Of a stretch of DNA of 64,000 bases, positions 11,203-22,911 are shown in pieces; the first letter of the stretch is position 1, and each line of letters starts with the position of its first letter. The translations under genes were made by a program, and so were the position numbers. The stretch lies in the NCBI GenBank assembly GCA_027625915.1, contig JANTQA010000008.1:11657001-11721000 (forward strand), read 5' to 3'. The stretch comes from Anaeramoeba flamelloides (taxonomy: Eukaryota; Metamonada; Anaeramoebidae). The notes below the pieces were generated by a model, which worked only from the letters and a program-made list of their open reading frames with translations, ran no database searches and was not told the DNA's origin.

Positions 11203-12795
11203 TTATCTAAAAAAAGTAAAAAAGCGAGAAAAAGAAAAAAAAATGAAAACTGATCCTTCTCTCCAAACAGCAATTCAAACTTAAATCTGAAATTTGGTTC
11301 TGAAAAATAAGAATTGAAACTTGAGAATACTTTTTAAAACAAAATGTTATTTAATCAGATCAAAGTAGTAAAAAATACTCCATCTAACAATAAAACCTGT
11401 GAATTTTTGAACTCTTACTTTTTAAAATATCATATCTAATTTGGTATTCAATCATAAACCTAAGGTAAAAGCATTTTTAAAGGTCAACTCAAAGACATTT
11501 AGAGTAAATTTTAAATTATAAACAGAATTTATATATATATTATTATTTTCCAATTAAAAAACGATAATTTTTAGTTCACATTCCGAAATAATTCTTTCGT
11601 TTATAAGTCAAAGAAAATCTAAAGATCTTCACAACATCGTTTAGAAATGATATTTTTTGACCACAAATTAAACTTCCTTACTAAACTATGATAAAATTTT
11701 GACTCTGTTAATTTAATTGTCACAATAAGAATTAATATATATTTGGGAAATTGAAATAAAAAATTTCACATATTAATTGGATCATAACAGTATTAAGTAA
11801 TGTTACCTATTTTGAAAGAATTTGTTATTGTTTTTTTTCTGTTTAAAAAATTGTTCTTTAATTGGGCCGTTTATGTTTTTTCTAAAATCAATTCACATTG
11901 ATCTTTCATTTTTAGATTTTCCTTCTACTTTTTCATATTCTAAAATTAAGAAATAAGTTTACTTCTTGTTTATTATTCATTTTTGTGAATCATTTAATTC
12001 TAAGGCCTTCTATAAAAAGAAAAATGATCTGTAAATTTCAAACACAGGTTTAATAAATCTCAAATTTTTTTTTTTGATAATTGTTGAATTATTCAGAATG
12101 AAAAAGAATGTTTTATCAATGGGAAATTAATAAACTAATTTGATAAAGTTCTTTAAGAATGTAATTATGGGTAAAATTTTCTTTCAATTTTTATGTTTTC
12201 ACTTTTAAGCACGACAAGAATAGCACAATCCATACAAATACTTTCAATACTTTTTCGAACTTTCAGACTGACAGTCTGCAAGATTTCAGTCTCTGATATT
12301 CTTTCATATTGTTTCAATTTTCCAATACTTGATACAAACTTTTGTAAGCCGAAAAAAGGGTTAGAAATAATAATTAACAAAAGATAACATTTTGAATTTA
12401 ATTGAAATTTTTGAAAGTTATCTAAAAAAAAAATATTTGGAAACTTTCAATAACCTGAAACCCTTTTTATGAAAACCAAAAATTGGAAAGTTGTTTAAAT
12501 TACATGTTTTTAAAAGTTTGACTTGTAAAAACTTTTAAATTGAAAGCTGTTGCATTTTGATCTTGTGATTACCTTCAAAATTAGTAACAATTTCAAAAAA
12601 ACAAAGTGTTGCTAAGGAAAAAAAGTGACTACAATTTTTGTGCTATTCTTGTCGTGAGTTTGATGAATTTTGATCATTTTTTGTTCTTTGTTCATATTTG
12701 ATTTGAAATATAATTCAAAAGTAAAAACCAAAAATAACTCAAATCAAAAAGAAAACCAAATCCAATAAGAAAAAGAAAGTGAAAGCAACAAAAAC
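11203..12795. other. Intergenic spacer between divergent eL18 and TPR-BTB genes
   Basis: 1.6 kb separating two divergently transcribed genes, so it should contain both promoters. Contents seen: a 447-bp element with 19-bp perfect terminal inverted repeats (12210-12656) close to the TPR-BTB start, and otherwise featureless AT-rich sequence. Confidence 0.6.
12210..12656. mobile_element. MITE-like element with 19-bp perfect terminal inverted repeats
   Basis: The left end CACGACAAGAATAGCACAA (12210-12228) has an exact reverse complement at 12638-12656. The 447-bp interior has no convincing coding frame. AG precedes the left end and follows the right end, a possible 2-bp duplication. The superfamily is unassigned. 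It ends 139 bp before the start codon of the TPR-BTB gene, so it may overlap that gene's promoter or leader. Confidence 0.75.
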
Positions 12796-14565
12796 ATGGA
12801 AGAAAAGAAAGAAAATGAAATAGAAAGAGAAAAGAAAGAAAAAGAAAGCACCATTACAATTGAAAAAGAGGATTTAGTTATAGTAAAATTTGGAATAAAA
12901 AAAGAAAACACAAACACAAACAACAAGCAAGAGGGTGGCTATGGCGAAGAAATTAACAAAACCGAAGAAGAATCACCCATCGTAACAAAAACTATTTACA
13001 CTAATCACGTCTCTAATCACAACACAAAAAAAACATTAAACAAATCAAATGAGCACAATAATAATGATTTACCGTTCTTCTTGCCTCCAAATAATCATAC
13101 GGAAAATCATTTTCATCAATACAATTGTCACGAATTTGTGAAAGGAACCAACTCTTCACAACTAATAAGTTTCTTAAATGAAATCCAGCAATTACCAAAT
13201 GATGAAATGATTTGGAAAAAGTTTTTGAATTTCGATCAAGATTATTTAAGATCTTCAGAGGCATCAAAAGTCTTTAAGAATTTTTTGTGCAACCAAAAAA
13301 AGGAAAATTTTAAACTATTTGAAAATTTGTTGGCCTTTTTTAATAAATTTAATTTACACCAGTTCACAAAACTGTGTTTTCGACAATTAATAAAAACTAA
13401 TCAAAAAAATCCTAAAAGTTATTTGTTATATGGGATTTGGTTAATTGACCAGAAAAAAAATAAAAGCAAAAAAGGGATTATTCCCAGCACTACTGGCAAT
13501 GAAGAAGAAGAAAAAGAAGAAGAAGAAGAAGGTGAAGAAGAAGAAGAAGAAGAAGAAGATAATAGCAACGGTAGTGATGATGTTGAGAATTCTGAAAAAG
13601 AAGAAGATAATGGAATCAAAATTTTTCAAAAGGGACTGAAGAAATGTAAGTCAAGGCTTGCCTCAAAACCAATTCGAGAGCATTATGCACAATTATTTTT
13701 TCAATTGGGAAATTTTGCAATTAAAAACGGAAATACAGATGAGGCCATAAATTCTTATAAAAAAACTTTAAAATATAACCCCAATCATATTTGTGCACAT
13801 AACAATTTAGCTTCAATACTCTGCTCTTCGTTATCAACCAGGAAAATTGCAAGAAAGCATTTCAAAATAGCTTCAAAATTAAGACCAACCGATTTATCCA
13901 TTTTGTATAACTTGGGGATGCTGTTATTTGAATTAGGGGATAAAAATGGAAGCTTTCAGTGCTTTTTAAAGATCCAAGCCAAAAACCCTAAACATAAGGA
14001 AAGTGCTTTAGCAATAACAAAAATATTAAAAGAGAGCAAATTATATGATAAGGCTCTTGATTGGTTGTTTTATACTCAAGTTATCGACCCTTTAGATCCC
14101 TTACCAAATATAAAATCAGCACAAATTTTAATCAAAATTGGGGAAAAGAAAAAGGCGATCAAAAAATATAAAATTGCCTTAGAACTGATAGATAATATAA
14201 TTGATCTCAAAAACAAAAATAATAATTCAATTGAAAACAAGATTTTAATTGAGAATAAAAATGATGATTTGATTAAAAATAAAGAGAATATTTTGATTAA
14301 AAATAATAGAGTTAATAATAATATCAATATATTCCACATTAATAATAAATATTTAAAAAAAAAGAAAAAAGATTTTAAACAAATTCGTCGAAAAATTCTT
14401 TTTACAATTGGCAAATTAATAAATGAAATTGCATTAAAGGAAAAAAATAATAAGCAATTACGTCAAGCAGTTTATTATTTCAAATTGTTTTTATCACTAT
14501 CTAATGATAACAACAACATTAATAAAAATCATAAAAATGATAATGAAAACAATAATAGCAATAAT

Positions 14566-14608
<43 letters not shown>

Positions 14609-14652
14609 TTATTAACAATAATAATGATGATGATAACAAAAACCACAATAGC

Positions 14653-14684
<32 letters not shown>

Positions 14685-16512
14685 AAATGACGATAATAAA
14701 AATCAAAATGGTAATTATGTCCCTAAAAAGCAAAAGAACAAAAAAAAGGAAAATCAGACAAATACAAATTTAATTATTGAAGCAAATTTATCATTAGGGA
14801 AAATATTTTTGAAATTAAAGTATTACAAAAAGGCCAAGGAAAGCTTTGATTTAGTTTTAAAAAAAGATTGTAAAAATTTTGAAGCAAAATTATATTTGGC
14901 AATTGTTGAATCAAAAACCAATATAAAAAAGGCAATAAAAATAATTCAACAATTGAGTATTGAAAATCCAAAAAATTCAGATTGTCGATTACAATTGTCA
15001 AAATTATATAGGAAACAAGGTAAAAACTTTATTGCAATTCAAAAATACCAATATGCAATGAAATTAAAGCCAAAAACCAAAAGTGGTAAAAAAATCCCAG
15101 GTCCAATTCTGACAAATCTTGAGAAACAATTTTTAAATTTAAATAAAAAATATAGTACACATTTAAGTACAAATATGAATTTTCATCGTTCTAGAGATAA
15201 TAATGAAAGAGATAATTGTATAAATGATATACAAACGATAAATGAGAACAATGATAACATAGGAACCAATAATAGTATAAATAATCAGAATAATAAGATC
15301 AATTGTTGTAATTCAAAATTTTATTCTCTTGAACAAATTCAAATGCTTTGTGGTTCTTTATCAAAAACAAATGTAACATTAAAAAAATTAAATTTAACCA
15401 ATAGGCTAATTGGATCTGAAGGTGCTTTGATAATTTGTAAATTCCTTAAAAATAATTGGGATCTCCAGTCGATTCAATTTGCACAATCAGATGCTATTGA
15501 ACTTTCAACAATACAGTCTATTAACAATTTTATTAATCGTAATAAGATAATAAATGGTGATCCAAACCTTTTTGATTTATATTCATTTTCTCGACTTTTA
15601 CCGATTGGTAATGTAAATAGATGGAATACGGGTAATGTAAATGGATGGAATAAAGATAAGGAAAATAATGAAAATATAAAGAATGTCGATAAAAATGACG
15701 ATGAGGGTGCGGATAAAGAAATAATAAATCGATTATTTAATGATCTTTTAAAAATAAAATTTGGTAAACATTATGGTTCTTTTTTAAGAATTATTACCAA
15801 CCGGAATAAGTGTCTAATAAATAATATCCAAATAAAAAGATTATTACTTGCCATATTAACTGGCGTATTTGCTTTGGATCATGAATTGAAGCGATTTGAT
15901 AGCCAATTGGATCAAAAAAGAAATTTAAATTATTTCAAAAATAATCCTTTTTTTATCCCAAATAAAATTTCAAAATTAAAAAATATTATTTTTTTAACAA
16001 TTCAAATTAAAAATAATAACAATAATATTTTTATAGATGAGGAGGAGGAGGAGGAAGATGAGGAGGAGGAGGAGGAGGATGAAGATGGGGTACAAGATGG
16101 AAATAATTCAATAATTGATAATAATTTTAATACATTTATGATTGATAAAGTACAAAACAACACTTTCAATAAAAAGGGAAATCAAAAAGGTAATTCGCAA
16201 AAGTATATTAAATTGCCTTTGTCAATAGCCATAGTTAGATCAAAACTTATTAGAAATTGGGTTTTACAATTTAAAAATATCACTAATAATTTAATTTTTA
16301 TAGATTACTCAAAAAGATCATTTGATTCTTTACAAATTATTGTTAATTATTGGATAACCGGAAAAATTATTTTAACACCAAAATTAAATTTTAATAAAAT
16401 AATTAATGAACTAAATGATGTAATAGAATATTATCAAATGAACCCAAAATCTAACTTTTTCAAACAATTAGAAGAATCAAAAAATCAATTTTCAAACCAA
16501 GATCAAAAATAA
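12796..16512 (+). CDS. Large TPR repeat / LRR-like / BTB-like protein with Asn and Glu tracts
   Basis: A single 1238-residue frame from an ATG preceded by an A-rich stretch. From the N-terminus there is a charged disordered head, a Glu run (residues 234-255), and tetratricopeptide repeats around 294-465 (LGNFAIKNGNTDEAINSYKK, then NLGMLLFELGDKNGS). A long Asn tract follows near 588-605. A second TPR block is at about 661-762 (LSLGKIFLKLKYYKKAKESF), and one RI-type leucine-rich unit at about 858-895 (LKKLNLTNRLIGSEGALIIC). There is another Glu run (about 1080-1097) and a C-terminal BTB/POZ-like segment (about 1137-1215: LSIAIVRSKLIRNW, then DYSKRSFDSLQIIVNYWITG). TPRs and BTB domains are protein-interaction modules, so a scaffold or ubiquitin-ligase adaptor role is inferred. 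No catalytic O-GlcNAc transferase domain follows the TPRs. Confidence 0.85.
14557..14611 (+). repeat. AAT/AAC trinucleotide tract coding polyasparagine
   Basis: An in-frame AAT/AAC repeat inside the TPR-BTB gene, encoding an Asn run between its two TPR blocks. It keeps the reading frame and marks the linker as low complexity. Antisense and shifted frames here look open only because of the repeat. Confidence 0.85.
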
Positions 16513-17504
16513 TTATTTGATTTTTGTTTTTTTTATTTTTTTTTCGAATTTTATCTTGAAATTTTAACATTTTAATATTTAATACAATTTATTCTTTTTG
16601 TTTTTTTTGAATTTTTAAGAGGAATTTTTCATAAAGAAATTTTAATTTTTTTTTCTCAAAATTTAATAAATATGTTAGTTTCAAGAATATAGTTTCCAGA
16701 GATAAAAATAGCGATATAAATAGTGATAACCCAATGATAATTATTAAGAGTTGACCCGAAACAAAAACAGAATTACAAAATAATTCAGATCATTAAATTT
16801 TTTCTGTTTTTTGCAAAAGTTAAAATTTGGATTTTAATAGTTAGTAATACTAGAATATACAAAAGTACAAAAATTACATTTTTTTTTTTATTCAAGGATT
16901 CATTTTTTAACTATTTCAATTATTTTTGCACAATACATGTGAGAAAAATATTAAAGTACTGAAAGGATTGATTTTAAATTTTTTTTTGTTTTTCAAGTAT
17001 CGTCGATTTTTATTAATGAATTTAATTCCAAGAGCCCAAATATTTCCAAAAAAACAAAAACAAATTATTTTTTTTTTTTTTTTCGATGGAAAAAAATATT
17101 TATCATAAGAATTAAATATCATAATATATATATTGATAATTAAATTGTGCTTTAATTGAAAGAGAATTATATTGTTGGGCATTGTTGAAAGTATTTTAAA
17201 AATTTTCTTATAAATATTATTGAATACTATTTTATTAGATTTTTTACTGAGGATCACTATTAAAAATTATATTTTGAAAATTCATTTTTAAAGTATTTTT
17301 CCAAATACAGCTATAGAAAACAAACTATATTAGTATTCACCGTCTTTAAAAAGTACTATTTAGAACTTTCAAAAGAAATTTATTTTTTCATTTTTTTTAA
17401 TTTCAAGATTTATTCAATAATTATTTAGAGAAAAAACTTATATTTGTTTATTTATCTTTCATTTTTATTAAATTGGTTGTAATTCTAATATATTCACAAT
17501 TATA

Positions 17505-17702
17505 CAGTCAGTTTCACTTTTAAGACACAAACTTTCAACAAAATTTAAGGCACAAAAAAATTTCAAATTAAGGCACAGAATTAGGAATTTTTTTATTTTA
17601 CAATTTATTTTACTAGAATCTCAATTTTGTGTCTTAATTTGAGATTTTTTTTTGTGCCTTAAATTTCGTTGAAATTTAGTTCCTTAAAAGCGGAACTGAC
17701 TG
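17505..17702. mobile_element. Palindromic mariner-type MITE, family 1 copy 1
   Basis: 198 bp, flanked by TA on both sides (17503-17504 and 17703-17704). It begins CAGTCAGTTTCACTTTTAAG and ends with the inverted form GCGGAACTGACTG. The arms extend inward through 'AATTTAAGGCACA' and its complement, so nearly the whole element can fold back. A CAG start plus TA flank is typical of Tc1/mariner non-autonomous elements. Related copies lie at 25108-25304 and from 63850 onward. Confidence 0.85.
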
Positions 17703-18310
17703 TATGTATATATTTTGTTAAAATATATAGTGAGTTAATTATTTGTTTTTTTGGAATTGAGAAAATAATTAGTTTTTATTTTTTTTTTCAATTAATCTAC
17801 CTTTCGGATTTTGAATTTCAAATTGATTTAAATTGTTTTTGTTATATAAATTGTTAAAAATATAATGAATTATTATTTGAATTTATTTTTTTTTTATTTC
17901 GAAAGATTTTACTCATATTTTTTACAAATTTTCCTATTATAAATCTTTATTATTATTTTTTTTTTGTTTGACTTTTTTTCATTAATATTAAATACTTTTT
18001 TCTAAAAAATACAAAAAAAATTGAAAAAATTGAATAGAAAATAATGTTGCAAATCATGATAAAATAATCAATAAAGAAATATTAAAATTTAATTTTAATC
18101 CAATAAATAGATAGAATTCGTTCATAGGTGTAGCGGCTATTCATTTTAAGAGAGTTACCACGATAAAGGAAAATTTTTCACTTGTTTACAATTTTGAAAA
18201 GGAACAAAGAAAACATTTTTTACTTTATTTCTACCTCATTGGTTTTTATTATTTAAAGTACTTCATTCATTAGATTTTTTAAATTTTTTTTTTCAGAGTC
18301 TCAAAGAAAT

Positions 18311-18406
18311 TACCACAATAGAATATTGAGTTGAATTAGTTTGTAATAGTGTTTTGAATGTTGAATGGCTTATCATTTATCCTTATCTCAACATTCTATT
18401 GTGGCA
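18311..18406. repeat. Small foldback element, 20-bp arms
   Basis: Arms 18311-18330 and 18387-18406 (TACCACAATAGAATATTGAG against its complement, about 18/20 matching) enclose a 56-base loop. It is probably a very short MITE or a stem-loop. No other copy was seen in this window. Confidence 0.6.
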
Positions 18407-18769
18407 TTTAATTTTTTCATTTGTTATTTTTTCATCATTTTTGAATTTTTTTAATTATTACAACAAAAACAATTAGAAATATTTTTATATCAGTGACAAT
18501 TTGAAATGAATGGATTTTGTTAAAAATGAACAACAACATTACAATAGAGAGAATCACAAAAGAAAACATGAATGGGACATAAATGGCTCAAAGGATTCCA
18601 AAAAAAAAACATAATTATCCCAAATTATTACTTGTTAGGATTTTAAATAGTTGGATTTGGTGGAATTGGAGAAGTGGATATGGTTATATTCTATCAAAAG
18701 TTTAAACAAAAAAATAGCTATAAGTTTGATTCTAAGAATCTAAAATCATTATCTCCCAAAAAAAAACTA

Positions 18770-19300
18770 AATCCCATTCCAAAAATTTGGACACATATTA
18801 AAATCACAAATAGGTAAAACAAAAGCACAATGTATTATATTTTTCCAAATGTAATATAAAATCATATTTAAGTAAACATAGTATTAATGTTTTTATAGGT
18901 AATTATTTTGATCCAAATAAAAGAAAAAAATATTAAACAAAAAAATAAAAATGGGTGTGCTCAGTTTAATGAAACGAGCTGAACAAAAAATGTATTGGTA
19001 AATTTGTTGAAATTTCACCAACAATTATTGTTCAATCAAATGATAATATACCATGGACCAATTCTATGTGATTTTTCAATTTAAGAAACTCAACACTGAC
19101 ATTCTATCAACCATTGAATTAAAAAATTACAGATCTAACCAAACAGATTTTAGATCTCAGAAAAAGGGAAATGATATCAAAAACAAAAAAGATAAAAAAG
19201 GAAATATTTGGAAAAAACAAATAATTTACCAATTGGTCGTAAAGTATGATATTTTTATTCTTTTGGCTGTTTAAACTGTACCCAAATATTTGTAATTAAG
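18770..19300. mobile_element. Tc1/mariner-like non-autonomous element, family 2 copy 1
   Basis: About 530 bp, related along its length to 29821-30346 in the same orientation. The left end CCATTCCAAAAATTTGGACAC and the right end (inverted: ACAAATATTTGGGTACAG) form an imperfect inverted repeat. The two copies share interior text such as 'ATGAAACGAGCTGAAC' and 'TTTCACCAACAATT'. A 73-codon frame inside (19053-19274) has no recognised domain and is interrupted in the other copy. The exact ends are uncertain by a few bases. Confidence 0.65.
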
Positions 19301-21648
19301 TTTATTTAGATATAAAAAAAAAAAATCAAAAACTATTTTATCTCAATATACTCTCTTTTTTTTATTGTTTAACATTACTAAAAAAAAAAACAACAAATAA
19401 TTTTTTTAAAATGAATTTTTAGAGAATCTACGATCACACACCACTATAATAAAATACTCTTATCTCATCTCTCTGAAATTTTTATCATATCTTATGGTGT
19501 AGCTAGTCCCTTAAATAGTAATTTTACTCTACAAATTATGATTTGAAAAAAAGAAAATCATTTTTGAAGATTGAATTGAAAATAATAAAAAAAAACACTT
19601 AAATAATAAAAAAACAGTTTTTTAAATCAAAAATATTCATAAAAAAAATTTTCAAAAAAATATCTATTTATATTTAATAAAAAAATCTTATTTTTTAATT
19701 CTAAGAACGGTTCAAATCAATTTTTTTTTTTTTAATTAAATAAAATATCAGAGAAACAAAAATAAACAAGGAAATAAAAAATTCTTCCAAAATACTATTT
19801 TAAAACCAGGAAAATTTAACTTATAGCCTAATGAAATACATATTTAATTTGATTAATTTTATTTAATAATTAATAACCCAGCCTTAATTTATTCAGTGAG
19901 TTATTAACAACATAACAATAAATTTATCAATCAACTTTACAATTATTTCTCATTTTTATAAAAGATTTTCGAACAAATAAAACAAAATTTAAATAAATAA
20001 ATCTAATAATAAAAAAATAATAGATATTATATCAAATATCTGATTTTAAAATAAGAGTTTCTTAAGGAGACTTTGAATATTTGAAAAGGAATATTGTATA
20101 ATCTTTTGAATTTCAAGAAATTTAATAAATATTTGTTAATAAAAGAAAATAATCAATTTATTTAGATCTCCATGGATTTAATATTTTATTCATTTTTATT
20201 GTGTTTTTAAAACAAGATAAAAGTTCGATGTCGTTTGTTTGTTTATGTAAACTCTAAGAAATCACTCAAAGGGGGACTTCTTCAAAATATAAAGTTTTAA
20301 CAAATTTTTATTTTTCTAATTTGATCCAAAAATTCAAACAAAAAAGTATCCAATCTTCTGACTGAAAATTTAATTGGGAAAAGGAAATTCTTTTGAAAAA
20401 TGATAAATCATTTCTCTAAAGTAGTAAATAAAATTACCTTTTCGGGTCTAATTTTATCCTTATATTAATTATTACCCTATTACTTTTAGGAATTAAAATA
20501 AATAACAGTTACAAGCCATGTAAGTAATTTTTTGTACCATTTCTCCGAAATGATAATTATTTTTGAGAAGTGGGTGTTGAAATTACACATTTACGAAACA
20601 TCCCCAGTGGTTCGAAGGTGGTCCTTAAGAAGAGGGTTATATAATTATTTTTTCATATAAAAAGGTTAATCAATACAAATTCCAAATAATTTTGTTAAAT
20701 CCAATTATTTCCCCAGAAATCATTACTACTCTAATTATCAATTCATTGTTTACAGTTTTAAAAAATGAAAAAAAAAACAAAAACAAATAACTCTGAAAAA
20801 CTTGATTTTTATAAAAATATATTTTATCTTATTGATAAAAGATCGTAATTACCTTTACACAAAGCAAAAGGATTGTATTTATAATGTACAATCGGAATTT
20901 ATTTAGAACTTATCTCCTTAGAAGAAATAATTTATAGAATGAGCCATCAGAGACAATTTTTCTCAAACAAGAATGATAATTTTTTCGAAAAAATAATTTA
21001 TAAATTTCCTTGAAAAATAGAAAAATGATGAACAATTTTGAAGAATTCAATTTGTAATTTAGAATTCACTTAAAAATTAAATGTATTATCATTCAAAATT
21101 GGTTTATCCTTTGGAGTACTCGTGGGTACTACAATAAGTGTTTGGTTAGAACAAAATCAAAAATAACAAGCGAATTATTTGGAATACTGTTTTTTGATCA
21201 GAAAACTTTATTTTTGGTTACTTTCATCCTTTTTATTTCAAAATAAAAGAACAGTAGTGTTGGAAATTATTACCAATTTAATCCTTTATTTAGTAAAAAT
21301 CAATATTAAATTATTACAAATCAAAATAAATTAAAATGGTTTGGTGTATTTCAAAATTGTGAGTGTTCCTGTGAAAAATGAATTCCTATCATTACTTTCA
21401 AAATTGACACACATAAAAACTTTCCAATTTCAATTTAGGTAATTTGTAAAAAAAAAATAACAACGAACACTTGTGGATTGCTTCACAAATGTAATGAGAA
21501 TTATATTTTTTTGTTTACGATGAAAAAAGTTCTAAAAATTATATCTTTTCAACATTTTCTCAGATTTCAATATTTTTCAAAAAGGGCTTTTTACTTTTTT
21601 TGGAAAAGAAATAAAAAAAAAAACAAAAAAAAAAAAAAAGTAAAAAGT

Positions 21649-22911
21649 ATGAGTTTTAAAACAATAATCAACCGAAAGCCCACAAAAAATCAGGAGCGTG
21701 TAGAAAGCCTCTTAAAAATGAAAGGAGGGATTGTCTCTGGTCTATTACCAATCCATTTATCACAATTAAATAGTCCATCCGTTGTCTCTATTCACTGCCA
21801 ATTGATTGAGAGCATGAGCAAAGCAGGGATCAGAAAAAAAGATTTAATTTGTTTCATGTTCGAGAAATACAACCTAAATTACGGTTTCACAGAGAACGCC
21901 AAGGCAAACGACGAGCAATCTGCAGACAACAAAGGCAACGACAATTATTGGGACATTTACGATACAAATCCCTCGCACAAAACACCTTCAAGCTTTCTCA
22001 AATACAGCAAATCACAATCCTTTGTTGAGAGGCTCAAAATCATCACAAAGATGCTCAGGGAGAACATCAACAAGACACCTCAGGTTATTAAAGGGCTCGA
22101 AATTGATCATCTAGAGAAAGAATTCGTATTACCAAAGCAGATCGAGATTCTGAAAACAGGGATCAAAAAATTATCCTCACAATCAAAATCAAACCAACGG
22201 GTAATCGAAAGGGGCTTTATCACCTTTTTTAATGTAAGGTTTAATTTGCTCAACCACACAGACTTTGATCGCGAGAAGATGATTTTTGGTCGCAATGTTA
22301 GCAACCAGGAAACCGTGAACACAAACTCATCATCTTTGTCGCACTCTGAGGAGTGCCTTTCGCAAGAGTCGGATTCTTCTTCAGATTCTTCGGCTTCAGA
22401 GTCGAATATTTCAAACATACCAAAAATTTCAAACACCACCTCTTCTTCATTGCCACTGAAGACAAAGTCTTCAAAAAAGAAAGAAAAGAAAAAGACAGGA
22501 ATTGTTCTCAAATCTACCAAGAATGTTGTTTGGCAAAAAAAAAAAAAAAAAAAAAACAAAAAAAAAAAAAAACCTAAAAAATTTGATCAATTTCAACACG
22601 TTAAAAAAATTCATACAACCAAAAAGTTAGAAACGTCACCAAACCAACTGAAGACTTTTTCAGAAATTGAAAACAAATTCATAATCAAAACAAAAAAAAA
22701 ATTGCCAAAAAATCGATACAAAATAGACACGAAAAAAAAAAAAAGCAACAAAAGAAAACCAAAATTCAAAAACCACAAAGCCACCCATACAAAAAAAAGA
22801 CGAGCCTATTCAAGAACAAAGAAATTACAAAAAAAACTAGAAGTTGAGTTAATTGAAGCTCTGATCAAACTTAAACAATCCAACTTACCTGAGAATTTGA
22901 ATATTGTTTAA
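21649..22911 (+). CDS. Lys-rich protein of unknown function
   Basis: About 420 residues from ATG 21649 (MSFKTIINRKPTKNQER). The frame is open for 57 codons upstream, but that stretch is A/T runs typical of leader sequence, so I prefer this start. Residues 1-200 look folded: helical segments around 10-75, then LKIITKMLRENINKTPQVIKGLEIDHLEKEF and a conserved-looking FITFFNVRFNLLNH. After that come a Ser-rich acidic stretch (about 225-265) and a highly basic tail with several nuclear-localisation-like KKKKK clusters. It ends in a short helix (LEVELIEALIKLKQSNL). I do not recognise the family. A nuclear or nucleolar location is inferred only from the basic tail. Confidence 0.7.
   Translation: MSFKTIINRKPTKNQERVESLLKMKGGIVSGLLPIHLSQLNSPSVVSIHCQLIESMSKAGIRKKDLICFMFEKYNLNYGFTENAKANDEQSADNKGNDNYWDIYDTNPSHKTPSSFLKYSKSQSFVERLKIITKMLRENINKTPQVIKGLEIDHLEKEFVLPKQIEILKTGIKKLSSQSKSNQRVIERGFITFFNVRFNLLNHTDFDREKMIFGRNVSNQETVNTNSSSLSHSEECLSQESDSSSDSSASESNISNIPKISNTTSSSLPLKTKSSKKKEKKKTGIVLKSTKNVVWQKKKKKKNKKKKKPKKFDQFQHVKKIHTTKKLETSPNQLKTFSEIENKFIIKTKKKLPKNRYKIDTKKKKSNKRKPKFKNHKATHTKKRRAYSRTKKLQKKLEVELIEALIKLKQSNLPENLNIV

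Larger units (their letters stand above)
16513..21648. other. Intergenic region rich in short repeats
   Basis: 5.1 kb between two plus-strand genes. Contents seen: a palindromic TA-flanked MITE (17505-17702), a small hairpin (18311-18406) and a 530-bp element (18770-19300). The rest is AT-rich sequence with no supportable gene or RNA. Confidence 0.6.

Noticed and set aside
14497-14733. Ile-rich minus-strand ORF
   Set aside because: It is the antisense reading of the AAT tract in the TPR-BTB gene.
22107-22559. 150-codon minus-strand ORF
   Set aside because: It is antisense to the Lys/Ser-rich gene at 21649-22911, and its composition mirrors that gene.
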